In this document: positions 51,941 to 60,427 of the stretch, piece by piece | Layout: each line of letters begins with the position of its first letter | How positions within the stretch are numbered: position 1 is the stretch's first letter | NCBI RefSeq assembly: GCF_900104045.1 | Contig: NZ_FNIN01000006.1 | Span: forward strand, 48,527-112,526 | DNA: 64,000 nt | DNA from: Desulfonauticus submarinus | GTDB lineage: Bacteria > Desulfobacterota > Desulfovibrionia > Desulfovibrionales > Desulfonatronovibrionaceae | Direction: 5' to 3' | Translations under genes and position numbers: made by a program | The notes under the pieces: generated by a model | Databases searched by the model: none | The model's input: the letters and a program-made list of their open reading frames with translations, nothing else | What the model was told of the DNA's origin: nothing

Positions 51941-53254
51941 TTATAATCTCCAATAGACTATAGATGTATTTTTAAAGTCTATAGGAGAAAACATTCCTTT
52001 TATATCAATAATTATAGCCTTATTGGGGTTTTTAAAAAATTTTAATAAATCTTGAGCGGAAAGTCTTTTATATTCTTCATGACAAACAGCTAAAATTATT
52101 GCATCAAGATCTTTTAATTTATCTATAGAACATAATTCTAAATTGTATTCCTGCTTAGCCTCTTCAGGTGAAGCTAAAGGATCATGGACAAGAACATGAA
52201 TACAAAAATCTTTTAATTCTTCCACAATATCAATAACACGTGTATTTCTTAAATCAGGCACATTTTCTTTAAAGGTAAAGCCTAGTATTCCTACTTTTAC
52301 TTGTCCCAAAAGACATTGCTGTTGGACAAGTAGTTTAACTGTTTTTTCAGCTATAAATTTTCCCATAGAATCATTTATTCTACGCCCTGCTAAAATTACT
52401 TGAGGATGATAGCCTATGGCCTCTGCTTTAAAAGTAAGATAATAGGGATCAACTCCGATACAATGTCCACCAACTAATCCTGGTCTGAATGGTAAGAAGT
52501 TCCATTTTGTTCCTGCAGCTTGTAGAACTTCGAGTGTATCTATACCCATTTTATCAAAGATAAGAGCAAGTTCATTCATAAGAGCTATGTTTAGATCTCT
52601 TTGGGTATTTTCAATAACTTTAGCAGCTTCTGCAACTTTGATAGAACTTGCTTTATGGATGCCAGCTTTTACTATTGTTCCATATACTTTAGCCAAAAGA
52701 TCAGTTACTTCAGGTGTTTGTCCTGCAACAACTTTCACAATTGTCTCCAAAGTGTGTTCTTTATCTCCAGGATTTATTCTTTCTGGTGAGTATCCTACCC
52801 AAAAATCTTGTCCACATATAAGTCCTGAAGAACTTTCTAATTGAGGGATACATTTTTCTTCTGTAAGCCCAGGATAAACAGTGGATTCATACACAACTAT
52901 GCTTCCTTTACTTAGCTGTTGGCCCACGGTTCTACTTGCGCTTAAAATAGGGTTTAAGTCTGGGCGGTGATATTTATCTATAGGGGTTGGCACAGCAACA
53001 ATGATCAATTTAGCCTTTTGAAGTTCTTTGGGGTCAGAGGTATAATATATTTGGCTAATCTTAAGTTTTTCTTCTTCCACTTCTCTTGTAGAATCTATGC
53101 CTTGTTCAAGCTCTTTAATACGGTTTGGTTTTATATCAAATCCTATAACATCAAAGTGATGGGAAAGATGCACAGCCAAAGGTAGGCCTACATATCCTAG
53201 TCCCACCACTGCAATTTTTTCTTTTTTCTTTTTTAGATCCTCAAAGTTGAACAT
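51941..53254 (-). CDS. nucleotide-sugar dehydrogenase (WbpA/TviB-like)
   Basis: A 437-residue NAD-dependent UDP-sugar 6-dehydrogenase. VVGLGYVGLPLAVHLS is the Rossmann NAD site, VAVPTPIDKYHRPD follows, and GGHCIGVDPYYLT contains the catalytic Cys. KVGILGFTFKENVPDLRNT opens the C-terminal domain. The pattern resembles WbpA/TviB (UDP-N-acetylhexosamine) more than UDP-glucose dehydrogenase. No other polysaccharide genes are adjacent, which is unusual; it heads the mqnB-mqnD-ispB run. GGAGG precedes the ATG. Confidence 0.88.
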   Translation of the reverse strand: MFNFEDLKKKKEKIAVVGLGYVGLPLAVHLSHHFDVIGFDIKPNRIKELEQGIDSTREVEEEKLKISQIYYTSDPKELQKAKLIIVAVPTPIDKYHRPDLNPILSASRTVGQQLSKGSIVVYESTVYPGLTEEKCIPQLESSSGLICGQDFWVGYSPERINPGDKEHTLETIVKVVAGQTPEVTDLLAKVYGTIVKAGIHKASSIKVAEAAKVIENTQRDLNIALMNELALIFDKMGIDTLEVLQAAGTKWNFLPFRPGLVGGHCIGVDPYYLTFKAEAIGYHPQVILAGRRINDSMGKFIAEKTVKLLVQQQCLLGQVKVGILGFTFKENVPDLRNTRVIDIVEELKDFCIHVLVHDPLASPEEAKQEYNLELCSIDKLKDLDAIILAVCHEEYKRLSAQDLLKFFKNPNKAIIIDIKGMFSPIDFKNTSIVYWRL

Positions 53255-53325
53255 TTAGATTCCTCCAAATTTTTTATTTTTTTATGCCACTGGACTTTTT
53301 TTAAACTTCTCTTTAGAATTTTTAT

Positions 53326-53523
53326 ATGCATATCAATTGGGATTTCTTTTTTTCTGCTTTGGGATTGGCTTTGGTTTTAGAAGGCATTCCTTATTTTTTG
53401 TGGGCAGAGCGAATGCCTTCTGTTTTAAGATTATTGGCTTCTAAATCCCCTGCAAGTTTACGTAAAATGGGATTGACTTCTATTTTATTTGGCCTCCTTC
53501 TTATTTATTTTTGTAAAACTTAA
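53326..53523 (+). CDS. DUF2065 small membrane protein
   Basis: A 65-residue protein with two membrane helices (about 6-24 and 46-63). The pattern ALGLALVLEGIPYFLWAERM then SLRKMGLTSILFGLLLIY matches the DUF2065 (YjeT) family of inner-membrane proteins of unknown function. It is divergent from the nucleotide-sugar dehydrogenase and convergent with menG, overlapping its stop by four bases. No strong ribosome-binding site is seen. Confidence 0.8.
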   Translation: MHINWDFFFSALGLALVLEGIPYFLWAERMPSVLRLLASKSPASLRKMGLTSILFGLLLIYFCKT

Positions 53524-54230
53524 GGTTTTTCTCCTACATGAATATAAACAATTCCTGAAGTTAGAGGAAAATATTTTACTTTTTTAAACCCACTTTTTGT
53601 CATCTCCCAAGCAAGTTCATGGGGTTGAGGAAAGTGGCATATAGTGTCAGCTAAATATGAGTAAGCACTCTTATTTTTAGAAACAAGTCCTCCTATCCAG
53701 GGTAGAAGTTTTTTTAAATAGAAGTTATAGAGTCCGCCCCATATTTTTTGTCTTCCACTACCAAATTCAAGGATATGAAAAGTCCCTCCAGGTTTTAGTA
53801 CTCTAAGGATCTCTTTGTAGGTTTTTTCTCTAGGAGATATATTTCTTATTCCAAAAGCAATGGTTATTGCATCAAAGCATGCATTTTTAAATGGGAGAAA
53901 TCTACCATCTCCCTGAAGAGGAAATATTTTAGCTGATTTAGTAATCTTTTTTTGGCCTGCTAGAAGCATAGCAAAGGTATAGTCTACTGCAGTGATAGAC
54001 ACCAAAGGATAGGTTTTTTGTATAGCCAAGGCTACATCAAAAGTGCCACATGCAAGATCAAGAACTCTTTGTTTTGAAGATAAATTTAAGGTATTAATTA
54101 AGCATTTTCGCCAATAAAAATCTATTCCTAAGCTTAGAGTGTGGTTTAGAAAATCATACCACGGTGCAATATTGGCAAAAAGTTTATTTACGTTTTGTTT
54201 TTTATTAGAATTATTCTGATTTTGATTCAC
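53520..54230 (-). CDS. menG: demethylmenaquinone methyltransferase
   Basis: This SAM-dependent enzyme (UbiE/MenG family) performs the last step of menaquinone synthesis. The 236-residue protein begins with NKLFANIAPWYDFLNHTLSLGID, then has the SAM loop VLDLACGTFDVAL and motif ITIAFGIRNI, and ends with LTSGIVYIHVG. Ubiquinone synthesis is unlikely in this anaerobic setting, so MenG is preferred. Its start overlaps a 54-residue ORF by 20 bases. mqnB, mqnD and the prenyl synthase lie just beyond on the same strand. Confidence 0.93.
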   Translation of the reverse strand: MNQNQNNSNKKQNVNKLFANIAPWYDFLNHTLSLGIDFYWRKCLINTLNLSSKQRVLDLACGTFDVALAIQKTYPLVSITAVDYTFAMLLAGQKKITKSAKIFPLQGDGRFLPFKNACFDAITIAFGIRNISPREKTYKEILRVLKPGGTFHILEFGSGRQKIWGGLYNFYLKKLLPWIGGLVSKNKSAYSYLADTICHFPQPHELAWEMTKSGFKKVKYFPLTSGIVYIHVGEKP

Positions 54231-54375
54231 AGGACTTGGTGATAGTTTCTAAAATATGATTATAGATTTTCGCAAAATTTTCTTGAAAATTGGTGGGAGA
54301 TATTCTCCCTACTTCAATAAATTTAACCACAATTTCTTTTGCTACTTGAAGCGCTTGTTTTTGTAGTTTATCCAT
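54211..54375 (-). CDS. small hypothetical protein (54 aa) overlapping menG
   Basis: A 54-residue helical, soluble protein with the ATG at 54375 preceded by AAGGA at a suitable distance. The frame continues upstream to 54471, but the upstream codons are GC-rich hairpin sequence and the ATG at 54375 is better supported. The sequence QALQVAKEIVVKFIEVGRISP suggests one amphipathic helix. I do not recognise it. Its last 20 bases overlap menG, suggesting coupled translation. Confidence 0.6.
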   Translation of the reverse strand: MDKLQKQALQVAKEIVVKFIEVGRISPTNFQENFAKIYNHILETITKSCESKSE

Positions 54376-54394
54376 AAAATTTTCCTTTTTTATT

Positions 54395-54484
54395 TTAAAA
54401 TATAAAATAAAAAATCCGCCCGGAAGGGGGGAATGGCTTTGACCTAACAAAAGGTCTTGCCGGGCGGCCAAGAGAAGAACCCAT
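54395..54484 (-). CDS. possible 29-codon leader ORF
   Basis: A short ORF starting at an ATG (54484) five bases after a strong GGAGG. The predicted peptide is rich in Arg and Pro: MGSSLGRPARPF near the start and KPFPPSGR near codons 16-23, then a hydrophobic tail. The sequence is much more GC-rich than its surroundings. Codons 6-23 overlap both arms of a hairpin that ends in a T-run. It lies between the acidic coiled-coil gene and the 54-residue ORF/menG. It may be a regulatory leader peptide or a conserved small protein; no homology is recognised. Confidence 0.45.
   Translation of the reverse strand: MGSSLGRPARPFVRSKPFPPSGRIFYFIF
54409..54467 (-). terminator. GC-rich branched hairpin with T-run (terminator or attenuator)
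   Basis: On the minus strand CCGCCCGG (54467-54460) pairs with CCGGGCGG (54423-54416), enclosing an inner hairpin GACCT/AGGTC (54456-54452 with 54445-54441) and followed by ATTTTTTATTTT. The stem is unusually GC-rich for this genome. It lies inside the 29-codon ORF, just upstream of the small ORF and menG. Confidence 0.7.
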
Positions 54485-54542
54485 TAAGCCCTCCTCTTTA
54501 AAAAACAAGTTTTTATTTTTTAGAGTAAGTATGAAATATCTT

Positions 54543-55601
54543 TTACTTTTTATTTTTTCGTTTAGCCAATAGATTGGCAATTTCTTCTCTAATGACTTTT
54601 GCAGCCTCCTTGGGGACTTTGCTTGTTACGCATTCTTCTAATTCAAGACGCATTTGTTTAGCTAAATTTTTTAAATCTTCTCTGGTAATAAAGTCTATGC
54701 TTTTTATGACTTTGTTTACTGTGTTTTTAGTGTCTTCTTCTAATGCTGAAATTAGTTCTGCACTAAAATCTTTAATTTTTTGTTCCAAGCCCTGGTATTG
54801 TTCTTTGATTTCTTGAATTTTGGTTTCTACTTTTTCTTCTATATTATCAGAAACAGTTTCTTTTGGTGTTTCCTGCAATTTGGTTTCTAGATTGGAAATT
54901 TGTTCTTGGATGATATTTAAATTTGCTTCTAATTCCCCTATTTTTACTTCTAAGTTGGAAAGTTTTTCTTCTAGTTTTTGTTTAATACGTTGTTCTAGGG
55001 CTTCTAGCTTTTCTTCACTTATTTCTTGTCCAGAATCACTTTGTTGATCTGTTGGGGATTGTACTTCTGGTTCTGAATTCATGTCTTCAAGTTCTTCTAA
55101 ATTAGAGAGCTCTTTATCAAGATCTTTGGCTTCTGCTTCTAGCTGAGCCAGATTTTCTTCAGGTTCTTGAGCTAGATCTTGGGAAGTTTCTGGTGCCACT
55201 GATTCTTCTGTTTCTAATAAATTATCTATAGATTCTTCTGCAGGCGCAGTGCTTTCCTCTTTTTGTCCTGATGCGGTTTCTTCTTTTAGAGATTCTTCTT
55301 TTTTCTCCTCTGTTTCTAAATTTAAATCTTCTTCAAAGAGGTCGTCAAAGTCTAGAGTTTCTTCTGATTGAGAAGATGTGGATTCTTCTTGAACTTGAGC
55401 CTTTTCTTCTTTTTTTTCTTCTGAATTTTCTGAAGAGTTTTCTACTTCAAACAGATCATCGAAATCAGAAGCAAAGTCGTCTTTTTCCACAGCGGTTTCT
55501 AACGGGAACTCATCTTCTGATTTTTTTTCTTCAGGCTCCTCTACAATATCTGTTAGTTCAATAATTTCTTCTTCTAAGCTTTTATTTTTTTCTTCAGGCA
55601 T
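54543..55601 (-). CDS. acidic, disordered and coiled-coil protein
   Basis: About 352 residues from the ATG at 55601, which follows GGAGG; the in-frame TTG 12 bases upstream overlaps that site. The N-terminal 190 residues are extremely Glu/Ser-rich and low in complexity, with a repeated short motif DFDDLFE (SDFDDLFEVE and LDFDDLFEED) and a related IDNLLE. Residues about 200-300 form a coiled coil (EEKLEALEQRIKQKLEEKLS). The C-terminus is a basic helical region ending KRKNKK. There is no signal peptide or membrane segment. Function is unknown. Confidence 0.7.
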   Translation of the reverse strand: MPEEKNKSLEEEIIELTDIVEEPEEKKSEDEFPLETAVEKDDFASDFDDLFEVENSSENSEEKKEEKAQVQEESTSSQSEETLDFDDLFEEDLNLETEEKKEESLKEETASGQKEESTAPAEESIDNLLETEESVAPETSQDLAQEPEENLAQLEAEAKDLDKELSNLEELEDMNSEPEVQSPTDQQSDSGQEISEEKLEALEQRIKQKLEEKLSNLEVKIGELEANLNIIQEQISNLETKLQETPKETVSDNIEEKVETKIQEIKEQYQGLEQKIKDFSAELISALEEDTKNTVNKVIKSIDFITREDLKNLAKQMRLELEECVTSKVPKEAAKVIREEIANLLAKRKNKK

Positions 55602-55624
55602 ATATGCCTCCAAAGTTTAAAGAA

Positions 55625-55649
55625 AGCGGAAGACAAATTGCCTTCCGCT
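55625..55649 (-). terminator. terminator after cytochrome c3 gene
   Basis: An 8-base perfect stem AGCGGAAG/CTTCCGCT with a 9-base loop, followed on the minus strand by TTCTTTAAA. It lies 20 bases after the cytochrome stop codon. Confidence 0.75.
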
Positions 55650-55668
55650 GTTTTTAAAAGATTAACAG

Positions 55669-56076
55669 TTATTTTTTCTTTTTAGCATGACACTTATTAC
55701 AAGCTGTTGGGCCAGTTTTTTTGCCTGCTTTCTTTTCTGCTTTATGACAGTTAATGCAGTTTTTGTGAAAAGCTTGATAATAGTATTTAATGCTCTTCTT
55801 TTCTTTACCTTTAGGATTTACAATGTCATGACAGCCTGCGTCTGTACATTTTTTAATTTTTCCCTTGCCATCCCAAGTGTGATGGCATTTTTTACAATCC
55901 ACAGAAGCATGACTAGCATGAGAGAATTTTGCAGGACCCTTTCGCACTTTTTTTACTCCAGCAGGTGGGGTTAACAACATATCCCCAGTAGGAGCTTTTA
56001 CTGCCCATAGATTGGGGATGAGAAATAGCGCAGCTACCACAGCAGCCATCGCCCCAACCAACCAAGACCTTTTCAT
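55669..56076 (-). CDS. tetraheme class III cytochrome c3
   Basis: A 135-residue periplasmic electron carrier with a signal peptide (about 1-25, ending LWA). Four heme-attachment sites are visible: CKKCH (61-65), CTDAGCH (77-83, a CX4CH site), CINCH (107-111) and CNKCH (126-130). Additional His at FSHASH (53, 56) suit bis-His ligation. Cytochrome c3 shuttles electrons between periplasmic hydrogenase or formate dehydrogenase and membrane complexes in sulfate reducers. AAGGAGG precedes the ATG. The gene stands alone between its own terminator and a hairpin-containing gap after hemL, as for a highly expressed monocistronic gene. Confidence 0.95.
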   Translation of the reverse strand: MKRSWLVGAMAAVVAALFLIPNLWAVKAPTGDMLLTPPAGVKKVRKGPAKFSHASHASVDCKKCHHTWDGKGKIKKCTDAGCHDIVNPKGKEKKSIKYYYQAFHKNCINCHKAEKKAGKKTGPTACNKCHAKKKK

Positions 56077-56170
56077 TGCTCTAACCTCCTTTTAAAAATG
56101 GTTTGTTCTTTTTAGAACAAATTTCTCCTTCTTATTTAGAGTAGGAGAAAATCTCATGTCAAGTAAACTT
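56077..56170. other. hairpin-bearing gap between hemL and cytochrome c3
   Basis: Two inverted repeats are present: TTTCTCC/GGAGAAA (56122-56128 with 56144-56150), possibly the hemL terminator, and TTTGTTCT/AGAACAAA (56102-56109 with 56114-56121) with a four-base loop, close to the start of the cytochrome gene. The second could be a 5' stabilising hairpin or an operator. Confidence 0.4.
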
Positions 56171-57439
56171 TTAAAATTTTAGATCTTCTGCTACCTTTAA
56201 GGTGAATTCCCATTCATTTTGAGTATGAGCGAAAGAATTAAAAGTTGTTTCAAAAGCAGAGGGAGCAAGATAAATGCCACCAGCACGCATTTGTTGATAA
56301 AAAGAAATGAAAATTTCTTGATTGCTTTTTTGTGCGGATTTAAAGTTAATTACAGGGTTTTCTGTAAAAAATAAAGTAAACATCGATGCAATTTGGTTAA
56401 CTTGTACAGGTAAACCTTTTTTCTCTAAGATTTCTTTTAATTTAAGTGCCAACATCTGAGTATTTTTTTCCAAAGAAGCATAATCCTCTTTTTTTAGTTG
56501 AGTTAAAGTTGCAATACCTGCGCTCATGGCTAATGGATTTCCTGATAGTGTGCCTGCTTGATAGATTGGTCCACATGGCGCTACTTGTTCCATAATTTCT
56601 TTTTTCCCACCATAAGCTCCTACAGGAAGTCCTCCGCCTATTATTTTTCCTAGACAAGTTAAGTCTGGATCTATTTTAAAGTATTTTTGAGCTCCTCCAT
56701 AACTTACACGAAAACCTGTTATTACTTCGTCAAAGATTAATAAACTACCATATTTATGAGTAAGTTCTCGCAGTCCCTCTAAAAATCCTTTTTGGGGCAG
56801 TACTGTTCCCATATTGCCTGCTACTGGTTCTACTAAAACTGCTGCAATATTATCTCCGTGTTTTTTAAATAGAGTCTCTACTTGATCTAAATCATTATAC
56901 TCTGCAAGTAAGGTATGGGCTACTGTATCAGAGGGAACTCCTGGGGTTCCAGGAATAGAAAGAGTTGCCACCCCAGATCCAGCACTAGCTAAGAAACTAT
57001 CTGCATGGCCATGATAACAGCCTATGAATTTGATGACTTTATCTCTTTTTGTGTAGCCTCTTGCTAACCGTAAGGCGCTCATAGTAGCTTCTGTTCCAGA
57101 ATTTACCATTCTAACCATTTCAACACTTGGTAAAGCTTCTATTATTAATTCAGCTAATTCTACTTCTAGTTCGCATGGGGCTCCAAAGCTAGTTCCTTTT
57201 TGTAAAGCAGATTCTACTGCTTGTTTAACTTGAGGGTGTAGATGGCCTAAAATAAGAGGACCCCATGATAAAACATAATCTATGTATTTTTGATCATCTA
57301 CAGAGTAAATAAAAGGACCTTCTCCTTTTTCTATAAATATTGGATCAGTTTTTACGCTAATACACGCTCTAACAGGACTATTTACTCCTCCTGGGATAAC
57401 TTTTTTAGCTTTATCAAATAATATTTTTGATTTTTCCAT
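56171..57439 (-). CDS. hemL: glutamate-1-semialdehyde 2,1-aminomutase
   Basis: HemL is a PLP enzyme that makes 5-aminolevulinate for tetrapyrrole synthesis. The 422-residue protein has [10 protein letters not shown] at the N-terminus, [27 protein letters not shown] and the PLP-lysine region [17 protein letters not shown]. Length is normal. It lies 15 bases downstream of the siroheme decarboxylase gene, joining an early and a late step of heme formation on one transcript. Confidence 0.95.
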   Translation of the reverse strand: MEKSKILFDKAKKVIPGGVNSPVRACISVKTDPIFIEKGEGPFIYSVDDQKYIDYVLSWGPLILGHLHPQVKQAVESALQKGTSFGAPCELEVELAELIIEALPSVEMVRMVNSGTEATMSALRLARGYTKRDKVIKFIGCYHGHADSFLASAGSGVATLSIPGTPGVPSDTVAHTLLAEYNDLDQVETLFKKHGDNIAAVLVEPVAGNMGTVLPQKGFLEGLRELTHKYGSLLIFDEVITGFRVSYGGAQKYFKIDPDLTCLGKIIGGGLPVGAYGGKKEIMEQVAPCGPIYQAGTLSGNPLAMSAGIATLTQLKKEDYASLEKNTQMLALKLKEILEKKGLPVQVNQIASMFTLFFTENPVINFKSAQKSNQEIFISFYQQMRAGGIYLAPSAFETTFNSFAHTQNEWEFTLKVAEDLKF

Positions 57440-57454
57440 ATTTCCTCCTTAATC

Positions 57455-57934
57455 TTAAAAATATTGCATAGATGTCTTTTTTAATTCTTCAATGCTTTCT
57501 AATACCTCATATTGGGTAATTCCAGTAGAATTGGATAGTTCTTTGATTATTTTTTGGCATTCTTTTTTTGTTGTTGCATGAATCATTGTATAAATATTGT
57601 AGGGCCAGTTCGATGTAGTTTTGCGTTCATAACAGTGGGTTATCTCTGGTCTAGATGTAAATGTTTTGGCTACGTTTTCTACTTTTGACCTTGGAACATA
57701 CCAAGCCACCATAGCATTTTGGCTATATCCTGCTTTTTGGTGGCGAAGTGTTGCTCCAAATCTTCTAATATATCCTTCTGATTTGAGTTTTTTTAAAAGT
57801 TCTAACACTGTTTCTTCTTTTAAGTTAACTTGTTTAGCGATTTCTTTAAAAGGAGTAAGGGTCTCTGGTAAATCAGTTTGTACGATTTTAAGTATTTGTA
57901 GTTCTAGGGGAGATAATTTTATAGAATAACTCAA
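57455..57934 (-). CDS. ahbB: siroheme decarboxylase subunit (AhbB-like, Lrp/AsnC fold)
   Basis: A 159-residue protein of the AhbA/AhbB/NirDLGH family, which decarboxylates siroheme to didecarboxysiroheme in the alternative heme pathway of sulfate reducers. It has an N-terminal helix-turn-helix and a C-terminal alpha/beta region with RRFGATLRHQKAGYSQNAMV and THCYERKTTSNWPYNIYTMI. The CYER...WPYN pattern suggests AhbB rather than AhbA. The start codon is TTG at 57934, supported by AGGAGG. A general Lrp regulator is less likely given hemL next door. The partner subunit is not in the window. Confidence 0.85.
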   Translation of the reverse strand: MSYSIKLSPLELQILKIVQTDLPETLTPFKEIAKQVNLKEETVLELLKKLKSEGYIRRFGATLRHQKAGYSQNAMVAWYVPRSKVENVAKTFTSRPEITHCYERKTTSNWPYNIYTMIHATTKKECQKIIKELSNSTGITQYEVLESIEELKKTSMQYF

Positions 57935-58132
57935 ATGTACCTCCTTTTTAAGGAAATAGAAATTTACTTATAGACAAGACTTTTGCTCTAGGCAAGCAAA
58001 TTAGCTTAAAATAAGAAAGTTTGGTTGTTTTTAAAATTTACTTTAAAAATAAAAATAGGGCTTGATATTAAATATTATTTTATATAACTATGGCGTAAGT
58101 CAACTCTAATAACTAAAACAAGGAGTATGAAA

Positions 58133-60274
58133 GTGAATAAAAACATAACCATTAAGACAAAATTGATTGGTGGTTTTATTATTATAGGGTTGATTGTGTT
58201 AATCGTTGGATTAGTTGGCTTGCGAGGAAGCTTGGTGCTATCTGATAAAGTGGCAGAATTAAGTAAAATAGAAATGGTAAAAATTGAGAAATTACTTAAA
58301 ATTAAAGTGGAATTTGAGCAAGGAAGGAATGTTATAGATGCATTATTAAATCCGGAACTAAGTTTTCAAGAAAGAAATGCACTTTGGGATAAATTGGCTC
58401 AAATTAGAAAAAATTATACCCAGTATAAAAAGATATATGCTAATTTACCTAGAAGTAAGGAAGAAGACAAAGAATGGAAAAAATTTTTAGTTAGCTTAAA
58501 AGCGTGGAAGGAGGTAGATGATAGATATTTTGCATTGGCAAAAGAAATACAGAAAAGTGGTATTACTAATCCGATAGAGTTTTGGGCAGTTTTAGAAAAG
58601 TATAAAGGATATCATTTTAGAATATTAGAAAAAATTTATAAAATGTTTATAGATAAAAGAGTTTTTGCTGGTAGTGTAAAAGTTGATGATTGTATATTTA
58701 CATCTTGGCTAGACAAATTACAGGTGGATAATAAATCCTTAAAGAGGGATATTCAAGATTTAAAAGAATGTCATAAGTGTTTTCATAATTTATTAGTTAA
58801 GATTAAAGAGTTGTTTTCTCAAAAGAAAATTAAAGAAGCTAAGGATATTTTGCAGTGGCAACTATATCCAAAATCGAATGATATGTTTTTGTGTTTTGAA
58901 AGGTTAATTTCAACAGGCTCTGTTATAAAGAATAAATATGATAAAATGGTTAAAATGAATAAAGGAGTTGTTTTAGATAAACAAAGAAAAACTTTTTTTC
59001 ATTTGGAGAAATTATTGAATATAGTTTCTAAAAATGCAGAGCTTAAGGTAAGAGAAGCAGAAAATATTTCAAAAGAGGTGGTATGGTATTGTATTCTTGG
59101 AATGAGTGGGGGTGTAATTTTGGCTTTAGGTTTAGGATTGTTGCTTACGCGTATGATAATTGGTCCTCTTAGGAAAACAGTTGATTTTGCTCAAGAGGTT
59201 GCTAGAGGCAATTTAGATGCTAAGTTAGAGTTTGATAGAAATGATGAAATTGGGAATTTAGTTAAAGCGATAAACCAGATGCTTGTTTCTTTGCGGGAAA
59301 AGATTTTAGAAGCAAAGCATAAAACTGAGGAAGCAGAGTCAGAGAAAATAAAGGCAACAAAAGCTTTAGCAGAAGCAGAAGAAGCAAGAAGACAGGCTGA
59401 AATGGCTAAAAAACAAGGGATGCAGGAAGCTGCTTCTAAAATTCATAAACTGTTAGAAACACTTACTCTTGCCTCGGATAATCTTAGTAGTCAGGTGGAG
59501 CAAACTGTTAAGGGAACGCGCTTTCAACAAGAAAGTTTAGAAGAGATTGCTACAGCTATGGAAGAAATGAATGCTTCTGTTTTGGAAATAGCAAAAAATT
59601 CCTCAGGAGTAGCTGCATCTTCTGAGCAAGCTCAGGCTAGAGCAAAAGAAGGAGAATCTCTTGTTGGAGAAATGGCAGATAAGGTCCAATTAGTTCAACA
59701 GAAAGCTAAAGAAACTAAAGTTAGCATTGATGAGCTTGGGCGTAGGGTAGAAAAAATAGGGTCTATTATTACAGTAATTGAAGATATTGCAGATCAAACT
59801 AATTTGTTGGCTTTAAATGCTGCAATTGAGGCAGCTAGGGCAGGAGATGTAGGAAGAGGTTTTGCTGTAGTAGCAGATGAGGTAAGAAAATTAGCAGAAA
59901 AAACAATGTCTGCCACGAAAGAGGTGGCTGAGGTAATTGCTAATATTCAGACTCAAACTAAGGAAAGTATTAATAGTGTTGATAGAGTAGCTAAAACAAT
60001 AGAAAATACTACTGTTTTAGCTAAGGATTCAGGGCAGGCATTAAAAGAAATAGTTGACTTTGCCCAAAGAGTTGCAAGTCAAATTCAAGCTATTGCCACG
60101 GCTACAGAAGAACAATCTGCCACTAGTGAGGAAGTCAGTAGAAGCATTGAAGATGTGAATAGAATTGCAGGAGAAACTTCTGAGGTAATGCAACATGCTT
60201 TTAAAAATTTGAAACAGGTATCTGAACTTATTGATGAGTTAGAGGCTATTGTCCAGTCTATGCGGCAAGAGTAA
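58133..60274 (+). CDS. methyl-accepting chemotaxis protein with CZB-like sensor region
   Basis: A chemoreceptor of about 713 residues. AAGGAG is one base from the ATG at 58127 but seven from the in-frame GTG at 58133, so GTG is preferred. TM1 is near 13-33, a mainly helical periplasmic region spans about 35-320, and TM2 lies near 322-345, followed by HAMP and the signalling domain (tip [18 protein letters not shown]). Around residues 186-220 the sensor has DDCIFTSWL then CHKCFHNLL, resembling the zinc-binding CZB pattern. CHKCFH is not a heme CxxCH site. It is divergent from ahbB. Confidence 0.9.
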   Translation: MNKNITIKTKLIGGFIIIGLIVLIVGLVGLRGSLVLSDKVAELSKIEMVKIEKLLKIKVEFEQGRNVIDALLNPELSFQERNALWDKLAQIRKNYTQYKKIYANLPRSKEEDKEWKKFLVSLKAWKEVDDRYFALAKEIQKSGITNPIEFWAVLEKYKGYHFRILEKIYKMFIDKRVFAGSVKVDDCIFTSWLDKLQVDNKSLKRDIQDLKECHKCFHNLLVKIKELFSQKKIKEAKDILQWQLYPKSNDMFLCFERLISTGSVIKNKYDKMVKMNKGVVLDKQRKTFFHLEKLLNIVSKNAELKVREAENISKEVVWYCILGMSGGVILALGLGLLLTRMIIGPLRKTVDFAQEVARGNLDAKLEFDRNDEIGNLVKAINQMLVSLREKILEAKHKTEEAESEKIKATKALAEAEEARRQAEMAKKQGMQEAASKIHKLLETLTLASDNLSSQVEQTVKGTRFQQESLEEIATAMEEMNASVLEIAKNSSGVAASSEQAQARAKEGESLVGEMADKVQLVQQKAKETKVSIDELGRRVEKIGSIITVIEDIADQTNLLALNAAIEAARAGDVGRGFAVVADEVRKLAEKTMSATKEVAEVIANIQTQTKESINSVDRVAKTIENTTVLAKDSGQALKEIVDFAQRVASQIQAIATATEEQSATSEEVSRSIEDVNRIAGETSEVMQHAFKNLKQVSELIDELEAIVQSMRQE

Positions 60275-60291
60275 ATATATTTGTTTGGAAT

Positions 60292-60326
60292 AAAAAGAAT
60301 CCCGCCTTAAGGCGGGATTCTTTTTT
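60292..60326 (+). terminator. intrinsic terminator after the second chemoreceptor gene
   Basis: A 15-base perfect stem with core GAATCCCGCC, TTAA loop and a run of six T. It lies 17 bases after the stop codon. Confidence 0.95.
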
Positions 60327-60427
60327 GGGCGTTATCTTTTTCTCAACTTGAAATCTGTTTTAAAAGGTGAAAAGATAGATGCGGTTTATGTATAGAATTA
60401 GAGATATATTTGTAAAAAGGAGTTAGG

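Noticed and set aside
54485..54580. Longer 61-residue version of the leader ORF
   Set aside because: The upstream part overlaps the end of the acidic protein gene and lacks a ribosome-binding site; the internal ATG at 54484 has a strong one.
55271..55564. Plus-strand 97-residue Leu/Phe-rich frame
   Set aside because: It is the antisense shadow of the Glu-rich repeat region of the acidic protein.
58766..58786. Heme c attachment site in the second chemoreceptor
   Set aside because: The sequence is CHKCFH, which is not CxxCH, so a c-type heme sensor is not supported.
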